From Nitrospinaceae bacterium (GTDB lineage Bacteria > Nitrospinota > Nitrospinia > Nitrospinales > JACRGP01): a stretch of 51,227 bases of DNA. The position numbers and the translations under genes were made by a program. Where the stretch lies: positions 1 through 51,227 of the forward strand of contig JAJDBB010000022.1 of assembly GCA_029261555.1 (NCBI GenBank), read 5' to 3'. Under the pieces are notes generated by a model. The model had not been told where the DNA came from, did not search any database, and saw nothing but the letters and a program-made list of their open reading frames with translations. Positions 26,300-34,079 of this stretch are shown piece by piece (position 1 is the stretch's first letter; each line of letters opens with the position of its first letter).

Positions 26300-26617
26300 A
26301 TGTTAACTGACAAAAACCTTATATTGACTCGCGCCGAACCTAACGGCAACGGCGGCGTTCAATTTTTGTACAAAGTCGCCGGTTACGGCGTTTCGGCCAT
26401 CAACCGGCCTCAGGAAGAGATATCCCAACTAAACTGGGAGCTTGAGATTCTGAAATACGCCGATGGCGAATCAATAAAGTTTGAAGTTTGCCACAATACC
26501 GATTTGGCGGACAAGACTCTGGTGTTTTACAATGACAAATCCGTAAACGAGTTTCTGGAAAAAGCTTTCAGCTACTTCGAAGAACTGGGTTCGCTGGAAA
26601 ATATGCTGGATAAGTGA
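26300..26617 (+). CDS. Small protein, unknown function
   Basis: A 105-residue cytoplasmic protein without a recognised family. ATG 26300 is chosen over TTG 26282 because AGGA lies six bases before it. The sequence mixes a beta-like front (VQFLYKVAGYGVSAINRPQE) with an acidic helical end (NEFLEKAFSYFEELGSLENM). It is divergent from the 25871-26155 gene across 144 bases, and 286 bases precede the oxidoreductase operon. Confidence 0.6.
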   Translation: MLTDKNLILTRAEPNGNGGVQFLYKVAGYGVSAINRPQEEISQLNWELEILKYADGESIKFEVCHNTDLADKTLVFYNDKSVNEFLEKAFSYFEELGSLENMLDK

Positions 26618-26903
26618 ATTTCCCTGTCTTTACCCGGAAAATAATTCAACCTGGGATTGTGATTTTAAGGACAAAACTTGTTTTCAAATTTGCTTTGCAA
26701 ACAGCCAGGCCCAAAGTTTTGAAGAAAACGGGCGAAAATCGGCAATAAGCCGCACTTAGCATTGTAAAAATCGTTTGTTTATGGTAACTTCACCGGGCTA
26801 ATTTTTAATTTATATGATCGGTTGGGGGAAAGCAGCGCCCATCCTTTAAAAATAATAAACCAACTATTTATACATAAATATTTAAAAGATAAGGAGTCGC
26901 GTT
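26618..26903 (+). promoter_or_regulatory. Leader and control region of the oxidoreductase operon
   Basis: A 286-base AT-rich spacer with no gene seen. It holds a TTTGC-TTT-GCAAA palindrome (26689-26701) and a weak candidate promoter: TTGTAA about 26772, 17 bases, TAACTT. A strong AAGGAG at 26891-26896 lies just before the ATG at 26904. The exact promoter is uncertain. Confidence 0.35.
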
Positions 26904-28133
26904 ATGTCCACCCAGACAGCTAGCAAGGTACCTGAGGGGAAACCGGCGGATTGGGTTCCGGCGGGAGATTTACAGGAAGTTGTCGACCCAGAATGGTTGA
27001 TGCATGAAGCCCCTCGCACTACCGAGTTCATCACCGGGAGTGAAGCGGCACGGGAAGCCATTCGGCGTTGCAATGTGGACGTTGCCATCTCTTATCCCAT
27101 TACCCCGCAAAGTGAAACCATGCAACAAGCGGGATACCTATACGACGAAGGCCATATCAAGGAATACTATCGGGCGGAAGAAGAAATCGGCACCATGTCC
27201 GCAATCGCGGGCGCTTCCAGAGCGGGCGTACGGTCTCTGACCGCCACCTCCGGCCCTGGGCTGATGCGCGGTTTGGAAGCCATCTCCTCCTGGCCGGGAG
27301 CGCGTACCCCCGTTGTTCTGTTGAACATGTGCCGGGTTATTAACACCCCGCTCGCGATCCAGCCCGACAATATTGAGATTTCTTTTCTCTTGAATACTGG
27401 AATGTTGCATGCTCACGGCGAAAACCAACAGGATTTTTACGATTACACGCTGGCCGCCTTCATGGTGAGCGAAGAAGTCGACGTGACCTTGCCCGCTACT
27501 GTTTCCGTGGACGGCTTTTTCGTCACTCACGCCCGCGGCCATGTCAGCATGACGGACCCGAAATACAAATTGCCGCCGCGAGACGGCTGGAGATCTGCCG
27601 TTCCCGCAATGGACAACGAAAATCCGCCCGCGAGAATCTCGCGCGACGCTCCCATTCAGAAAAGTAACTTCATCAGTTACCACATGCACGCCAGTTGGCA
27701 GCAGGAAGTCTTCGCCGCCGTCCGGCGCTCGGCAAAATACTGGAGAAAATATCTGGGAGATCTCATTGAGGTCGTAAATCCCGGCGCAAAAGAAATGATC
27801 ATCGCTTCCGGCGCCGCAGTGTCTCAAGCGCGCGAATGCGTCCGGCAATCCGAGGAAAAAGGCATTGAGGTCGGATTGATTAAGGTCAAAACCATTCGGC
27901 CTTTCCCGGAGGAAGAAATCCTCAACGCCGTTCAGGGCGCCGAACGGATTTATGTTCCGGAGTTCAACCAGGCCGGTTGGCTGCATAAAGAGGTCTGCTC
28001 CACGCTTTACGGAAAGTGTAAAGCGGATATCATCGCCGGGCCGCGCGTATACGGCGGCATGACGATGCCAACTGAGCTTTTGCTCGATTGGATGGCGGAG
28101 GGACGTAAGGATAATCCTAGTTACACATTCTGA
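26904..28133 (+). CDS. 2-oxoacid:ferredoxin oxidoreductase, alpha subunit
   Basis: A 409-residue alpha subunit of the pyruvate/2-oxoglutarate:ferredoxin oxidoreductase family. Seen: the domain I start GSEAAREAIRRCNVDVAISYPITPQSE, the YRAEEEIGTMSAIAGASRAG and TATSGPGLMRGLEAI segments that shape the TPP site, and the C-terminal domain II (GLIKVKTIRPFPEEEI). A roughly 45-residue N-terminal extension precedes domain I. It is the first of four genes in order alpha, beta, gamma, delta. The complex reversibly couples oxidative decarboxylation (or CO2 fixation) to ferredoxin. Substrate, pyruvate or 2-oxoglutarate, is not decided by sequence reading. SucCD nearby favours 2-oxoglutarate. Confidence 0.92.
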   Translation: MSTQTASKVPEGKPADWVPAGDLQEVVDPEWLMHEAPRTTEFITGSEAAREAIRRCNVDVAISYPITPQSETMQQAGYLYDEGHIKEYYRAEEEIGTMSAIAGASRAGVRSLTATSGPGLMRGLEAISSWPGARTPVVLLNMCRVINTPLAIQPDNIEISFLLNTGMLHAHGENQQDFYDYTLAAFMVSEEVDVTLPATVSVDGFFVTHARGHVSMTDPKYKLPPRDGWRSAVPAMDNENPPARISRDAPIQKSNFISYHMHASWQQEVFAAVRRSAKYWRKYLGDLIEVVNPGAKEMIIASGAAVSQARECVRQSEEKGIEVGLIKVKTIRPFPEEEILNAVQGAERIYVPEFNQAGWLHKEVCSTLYGKCKADIIAGPRVYGGMTMPTELLLDWMAEGRKDNPSYTF

Positions 28134-28137
28134 TCAA

Positions 28138-28164
28138 ATGCGGTAAAAGTAATATTAGCCGCAT
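28138..28164 (+). other. Hairpin between alpha and beta genes
   Basis: ATGCGG (28138-28143) and CCGCAT (28159-28164) form a 6-bp stem with a 15-base loop, five bases after the alpha stop. The alpha-beta gap is 133 bases and AT-rich, much longer than the beta-gamma and gamma-delta gaps. It may be an mRNA processing or attenuation site, or mark a separate promoter for beta. Confidence 0.35.
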
Positions 28165-28266
28165 GGTTATTAGATTTAGATAGGACGTTTTTCCAAAGTT
28201 TTACAATTTTCACTTTTATTAAATTACTTTCAAAAATCGAAACATATATTTCACGAGGTAACTCAA

Positions 28267-29136
28267 ATGTCATTAGCTAATCTCACCCCGTCTCCGGGCT
28301 TTCATAAGTGGCTTCCTGTTGAATACAGGGATCTGGTGGAACACGGTCCTTACTTTAGAGATAAAAAACCCAAAGTATCCGACATGGGCAAATTCAAGGA
28401 AATCGTTGAAGAGCATCCCATGTGCGCTGGTTGCGCCATGACGCTTTTCATTCGTTTGGTTTTCATCGGTCTGCCCACTCCCGAGCACACCGTCATCGTT
28501 GGCACCGCCGGTTGCGGCCGTCTGGCCATCAGCCAGGGTTCCATCCCTTTCATCTACGGAAACTATGGCGATACCAACGCCACGGCTTCAGGTCTGAAAC
28601 GGGGACTGGAAGTGCGTTTCCCAAATCAGCATAAAGACGTCGTTGTTATGGCCGGCGACGGAGGCCTGATCGACATCGGTTTCCAACATCTTATGCACGG
28701 CTGGTTCCGCCAGGAAAAATTCACCACCATCCTGCTGGACAACGAGGTTTATGGAAACACCGGCGGACAGGAAAGCGGCATGACGCGCCAAGGCCAGATT
28801 TTAAAAATGGCTCCCCGCGGCAAAAAAACCGGAAAAATCGACGCCTTGGGGCTGGCTAAAGTTTCAAAAGTCGACTACGTCGCTCGAATCGCGCCGACTA
28901 ATCCGGCTCGCGTCGCGCGTACGGTGCGCCGCGCAGTCCTGGTGGCGAGAGAAGTTGGTTCCTCCTATATCCAGGCATACACTTCCTGCAATATTGAATA
29001 CGCGATTCCGACGCCCGACGTTATGAAAGACGCCTTTGACGTCGAGAAAGATCGTTACGGTTTTGAAGAAATTATTTCGGATCGCGCGAAAGAATTTCTT
29101 GCGGAAGTTGAAAAGAAAGATAAAGCTAAAAAATAA
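28267..29136 (+). CDS. 2-oxoacid:ferredoxin oxidoreductase, beta (TPP) subunit
   Basis: A 289-residue TPP- and 4Fe-4S-binding subunit. CAGC near residue 57, GTAGCGR and SCNIEYA provide the cluster cysteines. The thiamine-pyrophosphate motif runs GDGGLIDIGFQHLMHG to DNEVYGNTGGQ. An atypical front of about 50 residues (LANLTPSPGFHKWLPVEYRD) precedes the CAGC region. GAGGT lies before ATG 28267. It forms the catalytic core with the alpha subunit. Confidence 0.94.
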   Translation: MSLANLTPSPGFHKWLPVEYRDLVEHGPYFRDKKPKVSDMGKFKEIVEEHPMCAGCAMTLFIRLVFIGLPTPEHTVIVGTAGCGRLAISQGSIPFIYGNYGDTNATASGLKRGLEVRFPNQHKDVVVMAGDGGLIDIGFQHLMHGWFRQEKFTTILLDNEVYGNTGGQESGMTRQGQILKMAPRGKKTGKIDALGLAKVSKVDYVARIAPTNPARVARTVRRAVLVAREVGSSYIQAYTSCNIEYAIPTPDVMKDAFDVEKDRYGFEEIISDRAKEFLAEVEKKDKAKK

Positions 29137-29155
29137 TCTGGAGGAGTTAAAACTG

Positions 29156-29917
29156 ATGTCTAAAGATATTAAACGCTACAACGTTCGAATGGCGGGATTG
29201 GGCGGTCAGGGAGTCGTAACGGCCTCTCACATCCTCAGCAACGGGGTGATCATTGACAAGGGAGAAAGCTCCCTCGTTCCTTTCTTTGGTTCCGAAAAGC
29301 GCAACGCCCCCGTTGAAAGTTATGTGCGGATCTCCAATCTGCCGATCTATGAAATCGGTGAGATTATTTATCCTAACGTGTTGATGATTTTTAGCGAACA
29401 GGTCATCACACTTGGTAAATCCTACACTAACCCTTTCTATACGGGACTCAAACAGGGCGGAATCATTTTGATCAATGCCAACAAACCGATTCCCTTCTCC
29501 CGCGACGAGCTGAGAGAAATGGAGGAGATGGAAGCCAAGCTCCATTATATCCCTGCCACCGTTCTTGCCAACGAGATCGCCAAGACCGAACTGGCCACGA
29601 ACATGGCCATGTGCGGCGCCATTGCGGCGGTCTTTGGAATGCCATCCATGAAGTCGCTCGAAGCGTCGGTCAAGGATCGCTTCATCGGCAAGGGCATCGT
29701 CGTTTCCGGCGGCACCGCCGCCCTGGACAGCGTTATTGAAAGAAAGTTCGCTAAGAAAGCGAAGCTTCTGGAAGCCAATATGAACACCATTAAAGCTTCT
29801 TATCAATACGCCATTGAACAGGGATGGGGCCATCCGGACGCTGTACCCTGCGAAGACGCTCCCAAATTGACCGAGGAGATCGCCGCGAAATACGGACTGG
29901 TACTGGGCGCAATCTAA
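29156..29917 (+). CDS. 2-oxoacid:ferredoxin oxidoreductase, gamma subunit
   Basis: A 253-residue gamma subunit (domain III): VRMAGLGGQGVVTASHILSN and SLVPFFGSEKRNAPVESYVR are diagnostic; a late TNMAMCGAIAAVFGM is also typical. ATG 29156 follows GGAGGAG, so the longer open frame reaching into the beta gene is not used. It contributes to substrate and CoA handling in the complex. The C-terminal about 60 residues (GWGHPDAVPCEDAP ...) extend beyond the minimal gamma fold. Confidence 0.92.
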   Translation: MSKDIKRYNVRMAGLGGQGVVTASHILSNGVIIDKGESSLVPFFGSEKRNAPVESYVRISNLPIYEIGEIIYPNVLMIFSEQVITLGKSYTNPFYTGLKQGGIILINANKPIPFSRDELREMEEMEAKLHYIPATVLANEIAKTELATNMAMCGAIAAVFGMPSMKSLEASVKDRFIGKGIVVSGGTAALDSVIERKFAKKAKLLEANMNTIKASYQYAIEQGWGHPDAVPCEDAPKLTEEIAAKYGLVLGAI

Positions 29918-29936
29918 ATCATTATCTGGAGATATC

Positions 29937-30200
29937 ATGTATTACATTGCAGAAGTTGATAAGGAAATTTGCTCGTCATCCAATTGCCACCTGTGCACCA
30001 CATTCTGTCCAGAGTCAAACTGCATCAATTATAGCGAGGAGGACAAGTCGGCCTATGTTTCCGTAGACCGATGCAAGTCCTGCGAAATTTGCGTTTATAT
30101 CTGCAAGGAGGTCGCTAAAAAAGACGCCATTTCCATGAAATGGATCAACGATCTCAGCGATAGATTCGTTATTAAGAAATCGGGCCTCGTCATCAGGTAA
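29937..30200 (+). CDS. 2-oxoacid:ferredoxin oxidoreductase, delta (ferredoxin-like) subunit
   Basis: An 87-residue protein with two 4Fe-4S sites: Cys46, 49, 52 and 56 (CX2CX2CX3C), and Cys12, 17, 20 and 24, where the first spacing is CX4C instead of CX2C. Cys29 is extra. It carries electrons between the TPP core and external ferredoxin. It is the last gene of the operon, followed by a terminator. Confidence 0.88.
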   Translation: MYYIAEVDKEICSSSNCHLCTTFCPESNCINYSEEDKSAYVSVDRCKSCEICVYICKEVAKKDAISMKWINDLSDRFVIKKSGLVIR

Positions 30201-30216
30201 TCTGCACTTTCAAAAA

Positions 30217-30256
30217 GGGGTATTTGGGTCTCAGCGCCTGAATACCTCTTTTTTTA
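30217..30256 (+). terminator. Rho-independent terminator of the oxidoreductase operon
   Basis: GGGGTATT pairs with AATACCTC (8 bp, one G-U) around a loop with internal GG/CC pairing, followed by a run of seven T. It starts 17 bases after the delta stop and separates the operon from ndk. Confidence 0.85.
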
Positions 30257-30292
30257 TTCAATCCCTTTTTACAAATTTATTAGGAGATACTA

Positions 30293-30718
30293 ATGGAGCA
30301 AACCTTTGCGATCATCAAACCGGACGCGGTGGAAAGAAATTTAATCGGAGCCATCCTCAAGCGCATCGAAGAGGAAGGATTCGAAATCACCGCATTACGA
30401 ATGACTCACCTGAGCCAGCGGCAAGCCGAGGGTTTTTATTACGTCCATAAAGAAAGGCCTTTTTTTGGCGAACTGACCGCTTACATGAGTTCCGGTCCCG
30501 CAGTCCTGATCGCAATGCAAAGGGAGAACGCCGTCGCCCACTGGCGCAAGGTCATGGGCGCCACTAATCCCGAAGAGGCCGAAGCGGGAACCATTCGCAA
30601 GGATTTCGGCGTCAATATCGAAAAAAACGCCACTCATGGGTCGGACTCCCAGGAAAACGCTACGTTTGAAATTGGCTATTTTTTTAGCAAAATTCAAACT
30701 CATAACGGCGCCTCCTAG
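30293..30718 (+). CDS. ndk: Nucleoside diphosphate kinase
   Basis: A 141-residue enzyme transferring phosphate from NTPs to NDPs through a phosphohistidine. [18 protein letters not shown] and the active-site NATHGSDS (His115) are diagnostic. AGGAG precedes ATG 30293. The upstream terminator indicates independent transcription, though the same strand and 92-base gap allow read-through. Confidence 0.97.
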   Translation: MEQTFAIIKPDAVERNLIGAILKRIEEEGFEITALRMTHLSQRQAEGFYYVHKERPFFGELTAYMSSGPAVLIAMQRENAVAHWRKVMGATNPEEAEAGTIRKDFGVNIEKNATHGSDSQENATFEIGYFFSKIQTHNGAS

Positions 30719-30800
30719 GGTAAAATAATAGGAGTCTCCGGCAAGCGCCAAGGCGGATAGAAATAGAAATCGTCGATTTCAATCGACAAGCGAGGCCAGA

Positions 30801-30992
30801 ATGCCAATCTACGAATACGAGTGCGAGAAATGTAAGGAAGTAAGCGAACACCTGCAAAGCGCCAGCGCCGAACCTTTGGAAACCTGCGAAAACTGCGGCG
30901 GCAAACTGACTAAAATCGTGACAAGCTCAACGTTCCACCTTTACGGACCGGGGTTTTATTCTACGGACAATAAAAGGAAATATTTAAAATAG
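30801..30992 (+). CDS. FmdB-family zinc ribbon protein
   Basis: A 63-residue protein beginning MPIYEYECEKCKEVSE with two CxxC pairs (Cys8/11, Cys29/32) forming a zinc ribbon, and ending with the family's FHLYGPGFYSTD. FmdB-type proteins are putative regulators of uncertain function. Confidence 0.92.
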   Translation: MPIYEYECEKCKEVSEHLQSASAEPLETCENCGGKLTKIVTSSTFHLYGPGFYSTDNKRKYLK

Positions 30993-31058
30993 GCGGCACA
31001 ATTTCCCACTCCTTTCAAATGCATTCCCCGGCCATTGGTTCCGGAATTGCCTGACTCC

Positions 31059-31484
31059 ATGATTTACATCACGCGAAAAACTGAATTCTGCGCCAGCCAT
31101 CGTTTATTCAACCCGGATTTTTCCCACGAAAAAAACGAGGCCGTTTTTGGGCTTTGCAACAACCCCAACGGGCACGGGCATAACTACACGCTGGAAGTCA
31201 CCGTCTGCGGCCAAATCGACCCGCTGACCGGAATGGTTCTTGATTTAAAGGTTTTGAAGCGCTTGATCAACAAGGAAATCATCGATAAGGTCGACCACAA
31301 AAACCTCAATGTCGACGTGGATTTTTTGATGGGACTCATCCCCACCGCAGAGAACATCGCCATGAAGTTTTGGGAGATTCTGGAGCCTAAAATCGAATAC
31401 GGTCAACTGCACGAAGTAAAGTTGTACGAATCCGACAAAAATTTTGTGGTTTACCGAGGAGAGGTTCGTGAAAGAGTTAATTGA
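31059..31484 (+). CDS. 6-pyruvoyl-tetrahydropterin synthase family protein
   Basis: A 141-residue pterin-fold enzyme. ATG 31059 starts the conserved [17 protein letters not shown]; the TTG at 31035 adds nothing conserved. Zinc-binding His residues are in SHRLF and GHGHNY. The catalytic motif is CNNPNGHGH (CX5HGH), the spacing seen in animal-type 6-pyruvoyl-tetrahydropterin synthase, followed by [12 protein letters not shown] and DHKNLNVDV. It overlaps folE by 17 bases, so it probably uses the FolE product, 7,8-dihydroneopterin triphosphate. QueD activity (queuosine pathway) is the main alternative. Confidence 0.88.
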   Translation: MIYITRKTEFCASHRLFNPDFSHEKNEAVFGLCNNPNGHGHNYTLEVTVCGQIDPLTGMVLDLKVLKRLINKEIIDKVDHKNLNVDVDFLMGLIPTAENIAMKFWEILEPKIEYGQLHEVKLYESDKNFVVYRGEVRERVN

Positions 31485-32028
31485 AAAGTTGCTCGCCGAC
31501 CTGGGCGAAGACCCGGCGCGGGAAGGACTTCAAAATACGCCGGAGCGGGTGGAAAAATCTCTCAGGTTCCTTACCAGCGGATATATGACCAATATCGACG
31601 AGTTGGTGAACGGCGCCATTTTTACAGAAAACTACGACGAAATGGTGATCGTAAAAGACATCGACTTCTTCAGCCTGTGCGAACATCACCTCCTTCCATT
31701 TTACGGCAGATGTCACGTCGCCTATTTGCCGAAGGGAAAAATTATCGGCCTGAGCAAGGTGCCGCGGGTGGTTGACGTGTACAGCAAAAGGCTCCAGGTG
31801 CAGGAGCGCCTGACCATGCAAATCGCGGACTGCCTGAACAAAATCCTCGAACCCCGAGGGGTCGCGGTGGTAATCGAAGCCCTGCATTTGTGCATGGCCA
31901 TGCGCGGGGTGATGAAACAAAACTCCTACACCACCACAAGCTCCATGCTCGGAGATTTCAAGGAAAACGAAATCACGCGCAGCGAGTTTTTGAGCCTGAT
32001 TCAAAACTCCACCAACGTTCGGATATGA
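31468..32028 (+). CDS. folE: GTP cyclohydrolase I
   Basis: A 186-residue enzyme making 7,8-dihydroneopterin triphosphate from GTP. GTG 31468 is the start: it gives [20 protein letters not shown], with GAGGAG just upstream, and overlaps the preceding gene. [20 protein letters not shown] and [13 protein letters not shown] hold the zinc ligands (Cys, His, Cys) and catalytic residues; [20 protein letters not shown] is also diagnostic. First step of folate and tetrahydropterin synthesis. Confidence 0.96.
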   Translation: MKELIEKLLADLGEDPAREGLQNTPERVEKSLRFLTSGYMTNIDELVNGAIFTENYDEMVIVKDIDFFSLCEHHLLPFYGRCHVAYLPKGKIIGLSKVPRVVDVYSKRLQVQERLTMQIADCLNKILEPRGVAVVIEALHLCMAMRGVMKQNSYTTTSSMLGDFKENEITRSEFLSLIQNSTNVRI

Positions 32029-32065
32029 CTATGCGTCAAACCTCGTTCCCAAGGCTCTCCTTTAT

Positions 32066-33040
32066 ATGAGCGAAACAACGTCTGCCAGCTCTTCCAGTTC
32101 CAAGGATTTGGTTTTAGATAAAAGCCGACGGCTGCCGGATTTGTTTGGTCCTCAGGACGCTCATCTCAAGCTCATCGAAAAAAAATTCAACGTCCGCATC
32201 ACAACGCGGGACAATCAGGTTCGCGTTCAGGGAGACCTCGCGGCGACGGAAACCGTCGCCGACCTGCTCGCCCAACTGGACGCCCTGCTCAGTGAAGACG
32301 ACCTTCTGGTCAACGGAGACGTCAAGTTCGCCATCCGCCTGATGTCGGAGGATCCCCGCGCCAACTTGAAAGCCATATTCTCCCAGCGCGTCTACGTCTC
32401 GCCCAAACGCGGTTACATCACGCCCCGGGGCGTAGCGCAGAAACAATTCATCCAATCCATCAACCAGCACGATATCGTTTTGGGGATCGGACCCGCCGGC
32501 ACGGGAAAAACTTATCTGGCCGTGGTCCTTGCCGTGGAAGGTTTGCTCAAACACAAATTTGATCGTATCATCCTGGTGCGCCCCGCCGTGGAGGCGGGAG
32601 AAAAACTGGGGTTCCTGCCGGGAGACATCTCGGAAAAAATCAACCCCTACCTCATGCCGCTTTACGACGCCCTTTACGACCTGATGGAATTCAACCGCGT
32701 CCAAGAACTGATTCAGGAGGGAGTGATCGAAATCGCGCCCTTGGCCTACATGCGGGGCCGCACACTGAACAATTCCTTCATCATTCTCGACGAGGCGCAA
32801 AACTCCACTCAGGAGCAAATGAAAATGTTCCTCACCCGCCTGGGGTTCCGATCCAAAATGGTCGTCACTGGCGACGTCACCCAGGTCGACCTGCCGCGCG
32901 AAAAGCGCTCCGGCCTGATCCATGTGAAGCACATATTGAAAGACGTCGAAGGAATCAAGTTTATCGAGTTCACCGATAAAGACGTCGTCCGCCACGATCT
33001 GGTGAAAGAAATCGTGAGAGCCTACGACCAAAACGAGTGA
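32066..33040 (+). CDS. PhoH-like ATPase (PhoL type)
   Basis: A 324-residue cytoplasmic ATPase: Walker A GIGPAGTGKTYLAV, VRPAVEAGEKLGFLPGD, Walker B FIILDEAQNST, and VTGDVTQVDLP. A KH-like N-terminal segment (residues 25-90) and a serine-rich start precede it. It is followed by ybeY, the standard pairing, which points to a role in RNA metabolism and ribosome quality control. Confidence 0.94.
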   Translation: MSETTSASSSSSKDLVLDKSRRLPDLFGPQDAHLKLIEKKFNVRITTRDNQVRVQGDLAATETVADLLAQLDALLSEDDLLVNGDVKFAIRLMSEDPRANLKAIFSQRVYVSPKRGYITPRGVAQKQFIQSINQHDIVLGIGPAGTGKTYLAVVLAVEGLLKHKFDRIILVRPAVEAGEKLGFLPGDISEKINPYLMPLYDALYDLMEFNRVQELIQEGVIEIAPLAYMRGRTLNNSFIILDEAQNSTQEQMKMFLTRLGFRSKMVVTGDVTQVDLPREKRSGLIHVKHILKDVEGIKFIEFTDKDVVRHDLVKEIVRAYDQNE

Positions 33041-33089
33041 ACGCTACACAGCCCCCCTTTCCTCCCAGGCTCAAACCGGCTCCGGGTCC

Positions 33090-33557
33090 ATGACCGTTTT
33101 GATTAAAAACACCCAAAGAAAACATAAGTTAAACGTCAGGGAACTGGAGCGCAAAACCCAAAAAATTCTTGATATTCTGGGTTTGGCTCATTTAGAGCTT
33201 AGCCTTTACTTCATGAACGACGCGAGAATCAGAACCCTGAACTCCCAGTACAGGGGAATAGACCGGGCGACGGACGTCTTGTCCTTTTCGCAGAGCGAGG
33301 GCGACCCGGACGAACCAGAGACCGATTTGTTGGGCGACCTGGCCGTCTCGGCGCCCACCGCCGCCCGCCAAGCGGAGGAGCATCAACTTTCTTTGCAAGA
33401 GGAGTTGATCCTTCTTATCATTCATGGCATCCTTCACCTAACGGGAATGGATCATGAAAAATCGGACCGCGAAGCGACGGCAATGCGCCGCAAGACCCGT
33501 AAAGTTTTTGCCGAAATTTTCCCCGGAAAACGCCCCGGTCCCAACTGCCCTTTCTAA
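33090..33557 (+). CDS. ybeY: Endoribonuclease YbeY
   Basis: A 155-residue metal-dependent RNase acting in 16S rRNA maturation and ribosome quality control. The zinc motif HGILHLTGMDHE (HGxLHLxGxDH) and RGIDRATDVLSFS are diagnostic. It follows phoH by 49 bases and precedes the HIT gene by 24. Confidence 0.96.
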   Translation: MTVLIKNTQRKHKLNVRELERKTQKILDILGLAHLELSLYFMNDARIRTLNSQYRGIDRATDVLSFSQSEGDPDEPETDLLGDLAVSAPTAARQAEEHQLSLQEELILLIIHGILHLTGMDHEKSDREATAMRRKTRKVFAEIFPGKRPGPNCPF

Positions 33558-33581
33558 CCGCCGCCATCGGGAGCGAACGCC

Positions 33582-34064
33582 GTGAAACATCTCTGGGCGC
33601 CCTGGAGGATGAACTATATCTTGAGCGACAAATCCAACGACTGCATTTTCTGCACCCTGCCGCCGAAAAAGGAGGATGAGAAAAACTTCATCCTCTTCCA
33701 GGGATCAAAATGCTTCGTGATCATGAATATTTTTCCCTACAACAACGGGCACCTCATGGTCTCCCCCTATCGCCATATCGACTGCGTCACGAAATTTACG
33801 CCCGACGAAATGAGCGAACTGGGCGTCCTGACGCAAAAATGCGTAGCGGCCTTGAGGGAAGTTTATCAACCCAACGGTTTCAACCTGGGGATCAATCTCG
33901 GAAAGGAAGGCGGCGCGGGTTTCGACGAACACGTTCACAATCACATCGTTCCCCGCTGGACCGGCGACACCAACTTCATGCCGATACTGGGCGAGACCAA
34001 AATCCACCCGGAACTTCTTACCGAAACCTACGCCCGGTTGCTTCCTCTGTTCAAAAATTTATAA
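33582..34064 (+). CDS. HIT-family nucleotide hydrolase/phosphorylase
   Basis: A 160-residue histidine-triad protein. It begins from GTG 33582 as MKHLWAPWRMNYI, the family-specific start of the AP4A-phosphorylase-like HIT group. CIFCTLPPKKED resembles a zinc-binding pair, and FDEHVHNHIVPRW is the histidine triad. It probably cleaves dinucleoside polyphosphates or nucleotidyl adducts. Confidence 0.93.
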   Translation: MKHLWAPWRMNYILSDKSNDCIFCTLPPKKEDEKNFILFQGSKCFVIMNIFPYNNGHLMVSPYRHIDCVTKFTPDEMSELGVLTQKCVAALREVYQPNGFNLGINLGKEGGAGFDEHVHNHIVPRWTGDTNFMPILGETKIHPELLTETYARLLPLFKNL

Positions 34065-34079
34065 CTCCGGTTTGTTTGC

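Noticed and set aside
29147-29938. 263-codon minus-strand open frame opposite the oxidoreductase gamma gene
   Set aside because: Shadow of a well-supported conserved gene; no Shine-Dalgarno and no recognisable protein.
31035-31058. Upstream TTG start for the pterin synthase gene
   Set aside because: The eight added residues are not part of the conserved family start and there is no Shine-Dalgarno before the TTG.
32114-33031. 305-codon minus-strand open frame opposite phoH
   Set aside because: Antisense shadow of a conserved ATPase gene; no independent support.
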